A stretch of 21,081 nt of DNA from a virus: positions 1-21,081 of the IMG/VR virus record IMGVR_UViG_3300045241_000162; one strand, given 5' to 3'. The notes below the pieces were generated by a model. That model was given only the letters and a program-made list of their open reading frames with translations. It did not search any database and was not told the origin of the DNA. Positions 21,047-21,081 of the stretch are shown piece after piece (position 1 is the stretch's first letter; each line of letters opens with the position of its first letter). The translations under genes were made by a program, and so were the position numbers.

Positions 21047-21081
21047 TGGCTCTCGGGGAAGGGGTCGAACCCTCGCCTTCG
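21047..21081 (-). tRNA. 3' part of another tRNA, possibly Ser (partial)
   Basis: The window edge cuts this gene. The T arm GAGGG-TTCGACC-CCTTC, acceptor CCCGAGA, discriminator G and CCA are visible. Discriminator G is typical of tRNA-Ser, but the anticodon lies outside. Confidence 0.6.

Noticed and set aside
1-21081. CRISPR arrays, integrase, lysis genes or repressor
   Set aside because: No regularly spaced direct repeats and no matching protein motifs were seen in the window.

Overview
The window is part of the virion-assembly region of a tailed phage (or prophage) with a short P22-like tail. All phage genes lie on the minus strand. The sequence is GC-rich with GC-rich third codon positions, and the transposase looks like those common in Alphaproteobacteria, so a Caulobacterales- or Rhizobiales-type host is a reasonable guess but not shown. 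Read on the minus strand (high to low coordinates), the order follows the P22 morphogenesis cluster: large terminase, portal, scaffold, P22-type coat, gp4-like tail accessory factor, gp10-like stabilisation protein, a beta-helix tailspike-like adhesin, an acetyltransferase-like protein at the gp14 position, then two candidate ejection proteins, the last one running off the window.

Region by region on the minus strand: (21081-19755) three tRNA genes (one cut by the window edge), a promoter, two paralogous decoration-type proteins and a terminator. (19749-17646) a complete 2.1 kb IS1595-family element with 25-bp terminal inverted repeats and an 8-bp target duplication. Its plus-strand genes are a transposase, a coupled 55-residue protein, a lipoprotein and a two-helix membrane protein, and it carries two strongly folded non-coding stretches. 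(17612-16877) tRNA-Gly, three tiny helical proteins and a terminator. (16620-14643) a control region, two small basic proteins and the terminase. (14633-9749) the portal, then a four-gene insert (Cys-rich mini-protein, frame-disrupted protein, DEDDh exonuclease with a DUF2158-like tail, unknown 112-residue protein), the scaffold and a terminator. (9533-8056) the coat gene and a 23-codon mini-gene, each followed by its own terminator. (7982-1) two small related proteins, then the tail, needle/adhesin and ejection genes, packed with TAATG/TGATG overlaps.

The genes work together as a DNA-packaging, procapsid and tail-assembly programme. Terminase and portal package DNA into a scaffold-built coat shell, gp4/gp10-like proteins close the portal, the adhesin binds the host and the distal genes probably make ejected proteins. 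No lysis, replication, integrase or repressor gene is visible here. The least conventional items are the folded RNA-like arrays inside the IS1595 element, the exonuclease-DUF2158 fusion, the short protein that copies the scaffold's C-terminal motif, the isolated 23-codon gene and a tRNA with C instead of U at position 33.
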